The notes under the pieces are model-generated. The model saw nothing but the letters and a program-made list of their open reading frames with translations. It did not search any database and was not told where the DNA came from. The position numbers and the translations under genes were made by a program. A DNA stretch of 64,000 nucleotides, taken from JAAXKN01 sp050258815 (GTDB lineage: Bacteria; Bacteroidota; Ignavibacteria; Ignavibacteriales; SURF-24). The stretch spans positions 25,657 to 89,656 of the forward strand of contig JBLMZM010000361.1 in NCBI GenBank assembly GCA_050258815.1, written 5' to 3'. This document shows positions 33,262 through 43,464 of this stretch, in pieces; position 1 is the stretch's first letter; each line of letters begins with the position of its first letter.

Positions 33262-35346
33262 ATGAATCCTATAAAATTATGCCTCAGTATGAAGACGGCC
33301 ATATTTATCCTGGCCTGCCTTTTTATCATATCAGGACGGCTTGCCGCCAGTCAGCCGCTGGGTGCCAAAATTATCTCAATAAAAAATTCGAAAACAACCT
33401 ATCACTATGAGCCCGTTCCGGGAAAGCTTGTGGGTATCTGGCCTGCAGTCAGGTACTGGACGGCGGATGGGGCAAAAACATTCAAAAAGAAATGGGGCTT
33501 CTCGGGTATTGTAGTTATGCCTGAGATGGATGCCCCTTATTATTTTTACAAGAAGTCTATTGATGCAGGCTTTAAACCTGAAAACATTATGGTGCTCACG
33601 CATGATGATTCATACATACAGGGTGTGGATGAAATGCCTGCCGGGTATTACTACCTGGATGAACCGGTTGAGCACGACTGTTCAGGGCATGCCTCGAACG
33701 GAACACACATTTATCCTCCTGCAGAACTTCAGAAAAGGTATTCTTACGTACATGAAAAAAGGCCGGATGCAAAATTTGTCATCGGCGGTTACAAGCGCTG
33801 CAGCCACCTGAAGATTGCGGTAGACTGTGCGGATAATGTAATGTATACTTCGTATGTGAACTGGAGCTCATTATGGCTGCCGGTGTGCCACGTAAATATG
33901 GGCTTCGGGGATAACTATGAGGCTCCCTGGAATCAGGGAAATACTCTGCAGACTGACAGCTGGAAGGATATGCGTTCGAAATACGGAGAAAAATTCTCCA
34001 TGGCCTGGATGACGAGCAAAGGGGATGAATATGCGCAATTATTTGCCGAGGCTTCAGCAGAGGGGCTCAAGGGTATATGGCTTTATGCATTGGAGAATTG
34101 GGAAACTGACTCGGCTTCTACGCTTGCTAAATTTTGTGATGCCGCCTGGCAGAACGGATGGCTGAATAAAGTTGAAGATACCCCGCCGGGAGAACCTCCT
34201 GTTTTAATTCAGCCGTTAAAAGGGATGATAAATCTGCCCGAGGTAAATGTATCCTTTGCCTGGACGCGGGTCCAGGATGCTGAAGGCTACAGGTTCCAGT
34301 TGTCAAAAGACGGAAGTTTTACTGAATGTCATACCGATACTACTATAAATGCTGACACCTGCCTGACAATACCGCTGCTGGAAAAAAACAGATATTATTA
34401 CTGGCGGGTTCAGGCCGTAAATTTTGTGGGTGCAGGCAGCTGGACGGAAGCGGGTACTTTTACTACTATACCTCAGAGGCCATCAGCACCTGCGCTCATC
34501 ACTCCTGGAAACGGCGCATTAAACCAGATGACAGAACTCAGGATGAGCTGGAGCGGGCAACCGGGTACTGAAGGTTATGTGCTGCATGTTGCAAAAGATT
34601 CATTGTTCCTGAATATGGCAGCTGCCGATTCAGCCATTACTTCTCAGGAGTATAATATTACGGGACTTGAAAAGGGCAGCCGTTATTACTGGAGGGTGGG
34701 GGCAAAAAATGCAGGTGGTATGAGTCCGTACTCTCCCGTCAACAGCTTTATTACTCTGATGAGTCCCCCTGAGAGCCTCAAGGCCGAGGTAAGCGGGAAG
34801 CACTCAATAATGCTTTTATGGAATGACAAGGCTGAAAACGAAACCGGGTTTATTCTTGAGAAGAAGAGCAGCCGCGATAGTTCGTTCAGTATTCTGAGCA
34901 CATTAAAGGCTAATTCAACGTCTTATACCGATACACTTGTTTCTTCAGGATTGTCCTATAAATACAGAATTAAAACATACAATGAAGCGGCAACTTCATT
35001 TTACAGCAATGAAGCTGAGGCTGCAATTACCGTAACGGCTGTTTCTAACAGGGAAGTGCCTCCCACAGATTACGTACTCTATCAGAATTTCCCCAATCCC
35101 TACAATCCATCTACCAGGATAAGTTATATGCTGCCTTCTGAAAGCAGGATCAGGGTAATAATATATAATTCAATAGGCAGTATAGTAAAAGAACTTGCAA
35201 ACGAAATTGAGCAGGCGGGATATCACGAGCTTGATTTCAGGGCCGGAAACCTGCCCTCGGGCACGTACTTTTATTCCATGGAGGCAAGGCCGGTTGATCA
35301 CTCCACTATTTTCAGATCAGTTAAAAAGATGCTTCTTTTAAAATAG
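33262..35346 (+). CDS. Secreted multidomain protein: glycosidase-like N-domain, Fn3 repeats, T9SS tail
   Basis: 694 residues from ATG 33262 (signal peptide ending SGRLAA). The N-terminal part (about 20-310) looks like an alpha/beta barrel: VGIWPAVRYWTADGAKTFKKKWGFSGIVVMP, YYYLDEPVEHDC, KFVIGGYKRCSHLKIAVDCADNVMY, FSMAWMTSK and GIWLYALENWETDS. I do not recognise the family. Several Cys (DCSGH, RCSH, DCAD, PVCH) may form disulfides. Then two Fn3-type repeats (VNVSFAWTRV..., LNQMTELRMSW...), a third Fn3, and a T9SS sorting tail (FPNPYNPSTR, LPSGTYFYSM). The Glu and Asp in LDEP could be catalytic. Repeats and tail match the gene at 2988. Confidence 0.75.
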   Translation: MNPIKLCLSMKTAIFILACLFIISGRLAASQPLGAKIISIKNSKTTYHYEPVPGKLVGIWPAVRYWTADGAKTFKKKWGFSGIVVMPEMDAPYYFYKKSIDAGFKPENIMVLTHDDSYIQGVDEMPAGYYYLDEPVEHDCSGHASNGTHIYPPAELQKRYSYVHEKRPDAKFVIGGYKRCSHLKIAVDCADNVMYTSYVNWSSLWLPVCHVNMGFGDNYEAPWNQGNTLQTDSWKDMRSKYGEKFSMAWMTSKGDEYAQLFAEASAEGLKGIWLYALENWETDSASTLAKFCDAAWQNGWLNKVEDTPPGEPPVLIQPLKGMINLPEVNVSFAWTRVQDAEGYRFQLSKDGSFTECHTDTTINADTCLTIPLLEKNRYYYWRVQAVNFVGAGSWTEAGTFTTIPQRPSAPALITPGNGALNQMTELRMSWSGQPGTEGYVLHVAKDSLFLNMAAADSAITSQEYNITGLEKGSRYYWRVGAKNAGGMSPYSPVNSFITLMSPPESLKAEVSGKHSIMLLWNDKAENETGFILEKKSSRDSSFSILSTLKANSTSYTDTLVSSGLSYKYRIKTYNEAATSFYSNEAEAAITVTAVSNREVPPTDYVLYQNFPNPYNPSTRISYMLPSESRIRVIIYNSIGSIVKELANEIEQAGYHELDFRAGNLPSGTYFYSMEARPVDHSTIFRSVKKMLLLK

Positions 35347-35409
35347 TTTTTAAAGAGGTATAACTTAAGCGGAATTTTATTATTTTTGCCTGCACAAATT
35401 ACGGGGAGC

Positions 35410-36048
35410 ATGATGAGGACAAAATTCCGCGAGCCTGTGAGCGGGCTTACACATCTGTTTGCAGCCCTGGCTGCATTGCCGGGCGGCGCGTACTTAATAT
35501 TAAGCCGCAAGGCCGGCTTCACAGAAGAAATACCTCTTTTAATATACTCATTCAGCCTGGTTTTTATGCTCTCAGCCAGTGCTGCCTATCACCTCATTAA
35601 TATGGGACCAAACGTTACGCGTATATTGCGGAAAGTTGACCACTCGGCCATATTTATTCTGATTGCCGGAACATATACCCCCATCTGCATGAATCTGTTC
35701 GGTGAATACTGGAAATGGAAACTGCTCGTTACGGTATGGGTAATTGCGGCTGCGGGCATTGTGCTGAAGATATTTTTTATTGGTGCCCCGCGCTGGATCT
35801 CAACTGCAGTATACCTGGCCATGAGCTGGCTGTCGGTGCTGGCGGGCAAAGAAATACTAAGTTCCTTCCCCACAGGCGCAATCATGTGGCTTTTCATCGG
35901 CGGATTCTTTTACACGGCGGGAGCCATAATCTATGCCACAAAGAAGCTGGACCTGAAGCCCGGTGTCTTCGGTTTTCATGAAGTTTGGCACATATTCGTG
36001 ATCCTCGGCTGCCTCAGCCACTTTATCCTCATTGCCTTGTATGCCTGA
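35410..36048 (+). CDS. Hemolysin III family membrane protein (PAQR-like)
   Basis: 212 residues with seven membrane helices. The family motifs are present: EPVSGLTHLFAALAALPGG, SASAAYHLI (with the conserved S and H), KVDHSAIFILIAGTYTPIC and the final FHEVWHIFVILGCLSHF. The His/Asp/Ser/His set is the predicted zinc site shared with PAQR receptors and alkaline ceramidases. The start is one of two adjacent ATGs (35410 or 35413) after GGGGAG; the second has better spacing. The enzyme substrate is unknown, and the hemolysin name is historical. Confidence 0.92.
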   Translation: MMRTKFREPVSGLTHLFAALAALPGGAYLILSRKAGFTEEIPLLIYSFSLVFMLSASAAYHLINMGPNVTRILRKVDHSAIFILIAGTYTPICMNLFGEYWKWKLLVTVWVIAAAGIVLKIFFIGAPRWISTAVYLAMSWLSVLAGKEILSSFPTGAIMWLFIGGFFYTAGAIIYATKKLDLKPGVFGFHEVWHIFVILGCLSHFILIALYA

Positions 36049-36240
36049 AAGATGGATGGGGCTGGTGGACTCAGGGAAAATTATTTTCCACGGGAAAATT
36101 GCCTTTTGTCAAATACCTGGTGTTTTAAGAATTTACAGGTGATATTTAATGAATTTCCTGCTATCTTATATAGATATATTCATTTGCTGATAATAATATG
36201 CCGGGATTAATGCTGCTTACGGAAAAATGCGGGAAGGATA

Positions 36241-39018
36241 ATGAATACAAAACCACTTACAATGCTGGAAGAGAATGAGAAGGACGAACCCTTAAAGAGG
36301 GACATACACGAGCTTGGTGAAATACTTGGCAGCATCTTAATTGAGCAGGAAGATAAAAGCCTCTTTGAAGCCGTTGAAACGCTGCGCTCACTGACCAAAA
36401 CTCTCAGAACAGAATACAGTGACGATATAAAAAATCAGATAGTCCGATTGATAGATACCTTTTCAGTTGAGAAGGCTTATAAGGTTGTAAGGGCTTTTTC
36501 TGTATACTTTATCCTAGTCAATGCTGCAGACGAGGTGCACCGTATAAGGCGCATGAGAGTTCACATGCTCCAGGATGACAGGCCGCGCAAAGGTTCCCTG
36601 GAAGAGGCACTTAATATACTTAAGAAGAAGGAGTTGCACCCGGCCTCAATACAGGAACTGCTGAACTCAATAGAAATCATACCGGTCTTTACCGCACATC
36701 CAACGGAAGCTGTCCGCCAGACTATCCTGAAAAAAATCCTGAGAATAAGCCAGTTACTCCTTCAGCGCGAGATAAGAACAAACACACGCTCTGAAATTGT
36801 TGATATGAAGGAACAGCTGAAAACTGAGATCACACTGCTATGGCAGAGTAATGAGATAAGATTCCATAAGGTTACTGTAAGAGATGAAATTCAGCACGGC
36901 CTGTTTTTCTTTAAGAATATTTTGTATGACGTCATCGCCTCGTTTTATAAAAACCTTAATGAGAAACTGAAGACGGTTCTCGGCATGGATTATCCTTCTC
37001 CGGCTTTGATAAGGTTCGGCTCCTGGATGGGAGGCGACAGGGACGGCCACCCGTATGTAACGGTGGACATCACAAAGCAGACTGTAACTGAGCACAAAAA
37101 AAATATACTCGAACTCTACCGCCAGGATCTTAACCAGCTGTATGACTCACTGAGCACCTCATTGAACCTGGTTTCAGCAAGTCCGGAACTGCATTTATCA
37201 ATTGAAAAGGATAATGCCCTGTTGAAAGAGACCCGGACGGATAGCATACTGCGCGACCCTTCGGAAATTTACCGCGGCAAACTTTTCCTCATCTCACGCA
37301 AGCTGCAGAATGCAGATGAGGGTCGGGAGGCCGGATATAAGAATGCGGATGAACTGCTGGAGGACCTTTATCTTATTTACAACAGTCTGAGCAGTAACAA
37401 GGGGCAGGTGATTGCTGATTCAAAAATATTGCCATTAATCTACAAGGTAAAAACATTCAGGTTTAATTTTATAGCCCTGGATATAAGGCAGAATGCGTCA
37501 CTCATCAGACAGGCTATTGAGGATATCCTGAAATACTGCGGTATCAGTGAGGCTTTCCTTAAGCTGAGTGAAGAAGAAAGGGTTGCCATACTCACAGGTG
37601 AAATATTTAATCCCCGGCCCCTGGTAAACCAGTTCAGCCGCCTGAACGACACTACCCACCAGGTAATTGAGGAAATATCTGTCATAGCATGGGCAAAGAA
37701 AAACATTTCGGAAGACGCGTGCAGCGATTACATAATAAGCAACTGTTCCTCGCAGAGCGACGTACTCTCAGCCCTGTTGCTTGCAAAAGAAGCGGGACTC
37801 GTAGGCTCTGACGGGCAGAAGATCACCTCATCAGAATTCGACATACTGCCCTTATTCGAAACGATCGGGGACCTGAGGAATTCCGGACAGGTAATGAATT
37901 CACTCTTCCATAATACTGCATACCGGGGCCACCTGGAATTGAGAAACCGTGTGCAGAAAATAATGATAGGATACTCCGACAGCAATAAAGACGGCGGAAT
38001 AGTAACATCAAACTTCGAACTCTTCAGGGCTCAGAAAAATCTCACGGAACTCTGCAAAGATGAAAATATAGAACTCATACTCTTTCACGGCAGGGGAGGC
38101 AGTATCTCCAGGGGAGGAGGCCCTCTCAACCAGTCCATACTGGCCCAGCCTCCCGGCAGCATACAGGGCAAGATCAAGATTACCGAACAGGGAGAAATGA
38201 TATCTTCAAAGTATCTCATCCCGAGCATTGCCAACAGGAGCCTGGAACTGATTACCTCGGCAGTGCTTCTGGCAGCAGCTAATTCACGTTTTAACAAGGA
38301 TACTAATGGCTTCAGCAAGTATCACGAAATAATGGAAGCCGTTTCTGAAAAGGCGTTCGGATTCTACAGGGAGCTGATCACTCATCCTTACTTCTATAAT
38401 TATTTCAGGACGGTTACACCGATAGACATCATTGAGCAGATCGAGATCGGATCACGTCCCTCCTCAAGAAAAAAGGGGAAGGACATACGCCTTTTGAGAG
38501 CAATCCCCTGGGTGTTTTCATGGACGCAGAACCGTCAGTCCATAACCGGCTGGTACGGCTTCGGCTATTCTGTTACCAGGAGTATAGAGGAAAATATTGT
38601 AACGCCGGAGCTGTTAAGAAAGATGTATAACGAATGGGAATTTTTCAAGGCCCTGGTCAACAATATTGAAATGGTATTGCTGAAAACAGACATGATAATT
38701 GGAAGGGAGTACCTCCTGTTATGTGAGAATGGGGTATGCGAGCAGGAAATATTCAGCATGATTGAGGAGGAGTATAAACGCACCCAGAGGCTGATTCTGG
38801 ATATAACGGGAGAGGAAAACCTGCTGGATACTAACAAATCACTTCAAAGGTCGATCCTGCTAAGGAATCCCTATATTGATCCCATCAGTTTCATACAGGT
38901 AAGGTTCATAAAGGAATTCCGTACACAGAAACTCCCGCAGGCAGAAAAGTCCCAGATGCTTGCGCTCTTAAGGACCACTGTAAACGGTATTGCAGCAGGA
39001 GTAAGAAACACCGGGTGA
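36241..39018 (+). CDS. ppc: Phosphoenolpyruvate carboxylase
   Basis: 925 residues, full length. It fixes bicarbonate on PEP to give oxaloacetate, topping up the TCA cycle. Catalytic His153 is in VFTAHPTEAVRQT. Other conserved parts are GSWMGGDRDGHPYVT, GYSDSNKDGGIVTSNFELFRAQ, FHGRGGSISRGGGP (mobile loop and active-site Arg) and the C-terminal RNPYIDPISFIQV. The chain ends in RNTG, matching the conserved Asn-Thr-Gly C-terminus. The start is ATG 36241 after GGAAGGA. It lies 121 bases upstream of the carboxypeptidase gene. Confidence 0.97.
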   Translation: MNTKPLTMLEENEKDEPLKRDIHELGEILGSILIEQEDKSLFEAVETLRSLTKTLRTEYSDDIKNQIVRLIDTFSVEKAYKVVRAFSVYFILVNAADEVHRIRRMRVHMLQDDRPRKGSLEEALNILKKKELHPASIQELLNSIEIIPVFTAHPTEAVRQTILKKILRISQLLLQREIRTNTRSEIVDMKEQLKTEITLLWQSNEIRFHKVTVRDEIQHGLFFFKNILYDVIASFYKNLNEKLKTVLGMDYPSPALIRFGSWMGGDRDGHPYVTVDITKQTVTEHKKNILELYRQDLNQLYDSLSTSLNLVSASPELHLSIEKDNALLKETRTDSILRDPSEIYRGKLFLISRKLQNADEGREAGYKNADELLEDLYLIYNSLSSNKGQVIADSKILPLIYKVKTFRFNFIALDIRQNASLIRQAIEDILKYCGISEAFLKLSEEERVAILTGEIFNPRPLVNQFSRLNDTTHQVIEEISVIAWAKKNISEDACSDYIISNCSSQSDVLSALLLAKEAGLVGSDGQKITSSEFDILPLFETIGDLRNSGQVMNSLFHNTAYRGHLELRNRVQKIMIGYSDSNKDGGIVTSNFELFRAQKNLTELCKDENIELILFHGRGGSISRGGGPLNQSILAQPPGSIQGKIKITEQGEMISSKYLIPSIANRSLELITSAVLLAAANSRFNKDTNGFSKYHEIMEAVSEKAFGFYRELITHPYFYNYFRTVTPIDIIEQIEIGSRPSSRKKGKDIRLLRAIPWVFSWTQNRQSITGWYGFGYSVTRSIEENIVTPELLRKMYNEWEFFKALVNNIEMVLLKTDMIIGREYLLLCENGVCEQEIFSMIEEEYKRTQRLILDITGEENLLDTNKSLQRSILLRNPYIDPISFIQVRFIKEFRTQKLPQAEKSQMLALLRTTVNGIAAGVRNTG

Positions 39019-39139
39019 AAAAATATCAGTATAATTTTTGTCCGCTAAGGACAGGAAGCTTCGCTCCACAAAATTTAACCACTGGCATGTTGATCTAATA
39101 TGCATTAAATTGCACGTCAAAAATTGTGGAGTGTCCTGC

Positions 39140-40684
39140 ATGCAAACCATTAAAAGTCCAAGATTAAACCGTGTTTTTTTCAGTTCCAGTAAAATGGCAA
39201 TTGGCCTTTTTATTTCGGTACTCATTTCCCTTACCGGATGTTCTTCATCAAAAGTAGCCGGTGATTCTGAAAAGAGGATTACAACTGTTGAGGAGCTGCG
39301 CGAAAAAATAGATGAGCGTTTCAGTGATCCCAACTTTGCACACGCCCACTGGGGTGTAATGATTCAGTCATTAAAGACGGGTGAGGTATGGTATGAAAGG
39401 AATTCAGAGCGCATGTTCATGCCTGCCTCAAACAACAAGATCCTCTCGGCTTCATCTGCCCTGACGAAGCTGGGTCCCGATTTTACGTTTGAAACCGATC
39501 TGTGCTACAGCGGCAATATAACGGATTCGGTTCTGGACGGCAGTCTGGTAGTATTCGGAAACGGTGATCCAACGCTCTATTCCCATTTCCAGAAAGATCC
39601 GAGGGACTTGTTTCGCAGTTGGGCAAATGTGCTGAAGAGCAGGGGAATAAAACGCATTACAGGTAATGTTATTGGTGATGATAATGCATTCGATGACAAC
39701 ACCCTGGGCGACGGCTGGTCGCTGGATGGCCTGGATGCCTGGTATTCGGCTGAAGTCGGTCCATTACAGTTAAATGAGAACTATGTGGACCTGAAGATCA
39801 TTCCTCCGGCTCTGAAGACAGGCGCAGTAGTAATTGAACCGAATCTGCCCAGCAGCTATTACACGATAACAAATAATGTTACGGTGAGCGATTCAGGCAG
39901 AAGCTACATTTCTGCCAGCAGGGCTTACGGATGCAATAATATAGTGATAAAAGGAAACGTAGTTGCAGGCAGCAGGCCGATCATTGAATCGCCTACAATT
40001 ACAAATCCAACTCTCTTTTATGTAACGGTGCTCAGAGAAGTCCTGCAGCAGGAAGGCATACAGGTAGATGGAAAGCCCATGGATTGCGATGACATTCAGG
40101 GCTGGAAACATACTGCATCAGAATTTAACAGGCTTGATGCTCATTATTCTCCCCTGATGAAAGACGTGATAAAGGAAATGATGAAGCGCAGCCAGAATAT
40201 GTATGCCGAAATTATGCCCCGCATACTCAGCTGGAAGTTTAATGGCCAGGGATCTTTCAGGCAGGGGAAAAAGATCGTGGAGGGTGTGCTTGAGCAGTTT
40301 GGAATTGCACCCGGAACATACGTGTATGCTGATGGTTCGGGACTCTCAAGGTACAACTATGTAAGTCCGGCCGAGCTGGTATCAATTCTAAAGGGCATGA
40401 GAAAGAGTCCTTACTGGAATGCCTGGTATGATGCTCAGCCAGTTGCCGGAGTTGACGGAACATTAAAAGGACGCATGAAGGGTACCAGAGCAGAGGGCAA
40501 CGTGCACGCAAAGACTGGTACCATATCCAACGTACGCGGTCTTTCGGGTTATGTAACAACGGCCGATGGAGAAGAGGTCGTGTTTTCCTTCCTGGTCAAC
40601 GGGCATCTGAGGTCCTCGCAGGAAACTGAAGACATTACAGACAGTGTGCTCAGGATAATTGCAGAATTTGACAGGACGAAATAA
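39140..40684 (+). CDS. dacB: D-alanyl-D-alanine carboxypeptidase/endopeptidase, S13 family lipoprotein
   Basis: 514 residues from ATG 39140. The signal sequence ends at LTGC, so this is a lipoprotein, unlike the soluble E. coli PBP4. The three penicillin-binding motifs are in order: S-x-x-K (SNNK in MPASNNKILSASSA), S-x-N (SQN in MKRSQNMYAE) and KTG (AKTGTISNVRG). The DGSGLSRYN stretch between them is also typical. It trims or cuts peptidoglycan peptide cross-links in the periplasm. A TTG start at 39038 would add 34 residues with no binding site; GGAG precedes 39140 by 8 bases. Confidence 0.92.
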   Translation: MQTIKSPRLNRVFFSSSKMAIGLFISVLISLTGCSSSKVAGDSEKRITTVEELREKIDERFSDPNFAHAHWGVMIQSLKTGEVWYERNSERMFMPASNNKILSASSALTKLGPDFTFETDLCYSGNITDSVLDGSLVVFGNGDPTLYSHFQKDPRDLFRSWANVLKSRGIKRITGNVIGDDNAFDDNTLGDGWSLDGLDAWYSAEVGPLQLNENYVDLKIIPPALKTGAVVIEPNLPSSYYTITNNVTVSDSGRSYISASRAYGCNNIVIKGNVVAGSRPIIESPTITNPTLFYVTVLREVLQQEGIQVDGKPMDCDDIQGWKHTASEFNRLDAHYSPLMKDVIKEMMKRSQNMYAEIMPRILSWKFNGQGSFRQGKKIVEGVLEQFGIAPGTYVYADGSGLSRYNYVSPAELVSILKGMRKSPYWNAWYDAQPVAGVDGTLKGRMKGTRAEGNVHAKTGTISNVRGLSGYVTTADGEEVVFSFLVNGHLRSSQETEDITDSVLRIIAEFDRTK

Positions 40685-40708
40685 AAATCAAAGTAAATAT
40701 AGAAATAA

Positions 40709-40745
40709 AAAAAGCACAGGAAAGATAATCTCTCCTGTGCTTTTT
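40709..40745. terminator. Bidirectional terminator
   Basis: AAAAAGCACAGGA / TCCTGTGCTTTTT, perfect 13-base arms with an 11-base loop. It sits between the convergent dacB and hppA genes. Confidence 0.9.
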
Positions 40746-40763
40746 AATTTGTATAAAGAAACC

Positions 40764-43370
40764 TCAGGAAACGTGTTCCTCTTCCATGGTCACTTCTTCA
40801 ACCGAACTAATGGCTGCCTCTTCAAATCCGGCAGCTTCGGCAGAATCTCTCTTACTCTGCCATACGGCCCAGATAATGGAAGCAATAGCCAGAAGTGTTA
40901 CTATCAGGCCTACGAATATGGCTCCCGGCGACTTGATGCGTGCACTGAACAGGTTATAATCCAGTACCATACCCAAAGTCAGCAGGCTCACCATATTCAT
41001 TACTTTTATAAGAGGGTTGATGGCTGGACCCGCGGTATCCTTCAGAGGATCACCCACTGTGTCACCCGTAACGGCAGCCTTATGAGCATCGGAGCCCTTG
41101 CCGCCATAGATACCATCCTCTATCATTTTCTTTGCATTGTCCCAGGCACCGCCGGCATTGGACATAAATACTGCGAGCAGCTGTCCCACCAATATCATAC
41201 CGGCCAGAAAACCGCCGAGTGCGTATGGACCCAGCAGGAAGCCAACGAGTATCGGGGTCATTATAGCCAGGAATCCCGGGCCTATAAGTTCTTTCTGTGC
41301 AGTATTTGTGCAGATATTAACCACCCTGCCGTAATCCGGTTTCTTAGTGCCATCCCAGATATGCGGGTCGCGGAACTGGAGGCGGCATTCGTGTACGATA
41401 TAGAAGGCTGCACGGCCAACGGCACGGATGAGCATGCTGCTGAAGAGGAATGGCACGGCACCGCCAATTAGGAACCCGATAAATACAAAAGGATTGGCTA
41501 CTGTCAGTCTGCCAGCTTCAATCACATACTGTGCTATACTCATCTCATTGATCTTATCCTCGCTGCCCACGGCAATTACGGCAATAAAGCTGGAGAATAA
41601 GGAAACGGCTGCTATAACTGCAGAACCGATTGCAATACCCTTTGTTTCAGCTTTTGTAGTATTGCCAACGGCATCCAGGTCGGCAAGTATCTGGCGGGCG
41701 CGTTTGTAGCTGCCCGGTTTCTGTTTTTCCATGTCCTTGGGTTCATAGCCCATTTCGCCGATACCATTTGCGTTGTCGGCTACTGGACCGAATACGTCCA
41801 TGGAAATTGTATTACCAGTCAGTGTCAGCATACCAATGCCCGTCATGGCAACGCCATAAGCCACGAACAAAGGCGGTGTGCCTGCATAGCATAGAACTGA
41901 AAGCATAATAGCGGTTGCAATAACAATAATTGCGGCAACGGTGCTTTCGTAGCCAACGGCAAAGCCCTGGATGATGTTTGTAGCGTGGCCCGTCTGGCAG
42001 GCTTTTGCCAGGCTTTTAACGGGAGCGTGACCCGTGTGTGTGAAATAACTGGTGACCTTGTTGAGTGCAATAGCCAGGAACACGCCTATAAGGCACGTCC
42101 AGGCGGGGCGCAGGTCAAGGCCAATGACACCGAAATTAGCAAACCAGGGCAGGTTGCGCGGGTCAACGGCCCAGTAGCCCAGTTTAGTCATTTCGCTTAA
42201 TTTATCTATTCCAAAATAATTTACGTCAAAGTGCAGGTATCCGAATCCGAGCAGGAAGAATCCGAGTACAGATATCATCGAACCGATCCAGAAGCCGCGG
42301 TGTACACTGTGAAGGGCCGTATCGGAAGTGTCGTTTGGACCAGCCTTTACGGTATAGGTACTTATAATTGATCCAAGTACGCCGATACCCCGTACGAGCA
42401 GCGGGAAAATCACGCCTTTGTGTCCGAAGCTTGCCAGACCGAGTATCATTGCCGCCACGATTGTAACTTCGTAGCTTTCAAAGATATCGGCTGCCATACC
42501 GGCGCAGTCGCCCACGTTATCACCCACGTTGTCGGCAATTGTTGCTGCGTTGCGGGGATCATCCTCGGGTATATCTTTCTCAATTTTACCTACGAGGTCG
42601 GCGCCCACGTCGGCTGCCTTGGTATAGATACCGCCGCCCACGCGCATAAACAATGCCAGCAGTGTGCCGCCGAATCCAAATCCAAGAAGGGCCTCAGAAG
42701 CAACGTCTCCGAAAATAAGGAATATGACAGTTCCTCCCAGGAGTCCCAGGCCATCTGTCAGCATACCGGTTACAGTTCCCGTCCTGTAGCCCAGCTGCAT
42801 TGCCTCGCCATAGCTTCTTGTAGCAGCGGCAGCAACCCTGAGGTTTCCGGCTGTTGCAAGGCGCATACCTACGAAGCCGACCATCCAGCTGAAAAGGGCA
42901 CCCACGAGGAATGAACCCGAGCGTCCCCAGCGGAAGGCGTCAACGGCACCGCTATAGGTAAAAAATAATAATAGTGTAAGTATAACGATAAGAGGACCGA
43001 TGCGTTTAAACTGAGCTGCAAGGTATGCATTGGCACCTTCGCGCACGGCAGCAGCAATTTCCTGCATCTTTTTTGTGCCTGTGTCGGCCTTATAAACCTG
43101 TTTAACGAGTAAAAGAGCGTAAAGCAATCCTGCTACAGCAATTCCAAGAACCGTCAGCAAGCAGACGATTTCGAGTGTGCTGTATTTGGGATCGGAAAAG
43201 AGGGCAAAAGGAACAAAGCTTTTAACTTCTGAAGAAACGGTAGCTGTTGTTTGACTCTGGCTTATACCCGGCCGCCAGAATAAACCAACTACAAACAGTA
43301 GTAAGAGGGCGAACAAATAGTTACGCCGGGCTGTACTTGAGCGCATGAATAAGTTTTTAATTCGAGTCAT
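40764..43370 (-). CDS. hppA: Membrane-bound H+-translocating pyrophosphatase
   Basis: 868 residues from ATG 43370; a GTG at 43427 lies inside the upstream terminator. About 16 membrane helices. The pyrophosphate site is intact: GGIYTKAADVGADLVGK, EDDPRNAATIADNVGDNVGDCAGMAADIFESYE and the later DNAKKMIEDG and GDTVGDPLKDTAGPAINPLIK. The ion-type marker reads GNTTKAETKG, with Lys at the position that is Ala in K+-dependent enzymes, so a K+-independent pump is expected. The N-terminus has an extra signal-like hydrophobic segment (YLFALLLLFVVGLFWRPGISQSQ) before the first core helix. Confidence 0.95.
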   Translation of the reverse strand: MTRIKNLFMRSSTARRNYLFALLLLFVVGLFWRPGISQSQTTATVSSEVKSFVPFALFSDPKYSTLEIVCLLTVLGIAVAGLLYALLLVKQVYKADTGTKKMQEIAAAVREGANAYLAAQFKRIGPLIVILTLLLFFTYSGAVDAFRWGRSGSFLVGALFSWMVGFVGMRLATAGNLRVAAAATRSYGEAMQLGYRTGTVTGMLTDGLGLLGGTVIFLIFGDVASEALLGFGFGGTLLALFMRVGGGIYTKAADVGADLVGKIEKDIPEDDPRNAATIADNVGDNVGDCAGMAADIFESYEVTIVAAMILGLASFGHKGVIFPLLVRGIGVLGSIISTYTVKAGPNDTSDTALHSVHRGFWIGSMISVLGFFLLGFGYLHFDVNYFGIDKLSEMTKLGYWAVDPRNLPWFANFGVIGLDLRPAWTCLIGVFLAIALNKVTSYFTHTGHAPVKSLAKACQTGHATNIIQGFAVGYESTVAAIIVIATAIMLSVLCYAGTPPLFVAYGVAMTGIGMLTLTGNTISMDVFGPVADNANGIGEMGYEPKDMEKQKPGSYKRARQILADLDAVGNTTKAETKGIAIGSAVIAAVSLFSSFIAVIAVGSEDKINEMSIAQYVIEAGRLTVANPFVFIGFLIGGAVPFLFSSMLIRAVGRAAFYIVHECRLQFRDPHIWDGTKKPDYGRVVNICTNTAQKELIGPGFLAIMTPILVGFLLGPYALGGFLAGMILVGQLLAVFMSNAGGAWDNAKKMIEDGIYGGKGSDAHKAAVTGDTVGDPLKDTAGPAINPLIKVMNMVSLLTLGMVLDYNLFSARIKSPGAIFVGLIVTLLAIASIIWAVWQSKRDSAEAAGFEEAAISSVEEVTMEEEHVS

Positions 43371-43417
43371 TTTCACTTTTCCATATAATTCGCGATTATG
43401 CAGAAAAACCGGGAGTG

Positions 43418-43440
43418 AAAAAATCACCCGCTGATTTTTT
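43418..43440 (-). terminator. AT-rich hairpin before hppA
   Basis: AAAAAATCA / TGATTTTTT with a 5-base loop. It lies just past the stop of the orphan gene at 43465 and can end its transcript before hppA. Confidence 0.6.
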
Positions 43441-43464
43441 CTGATTTGTTAAACAATAAGTTAA

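Noticed and set aside
43371..43427. Upstream GTG start for the pyrophosphatase
   Set aside because: The GTG lies in the loop of the terminator hairpin at 43418-43440, so it cannot be a sensible start; ATG 43370 is used.
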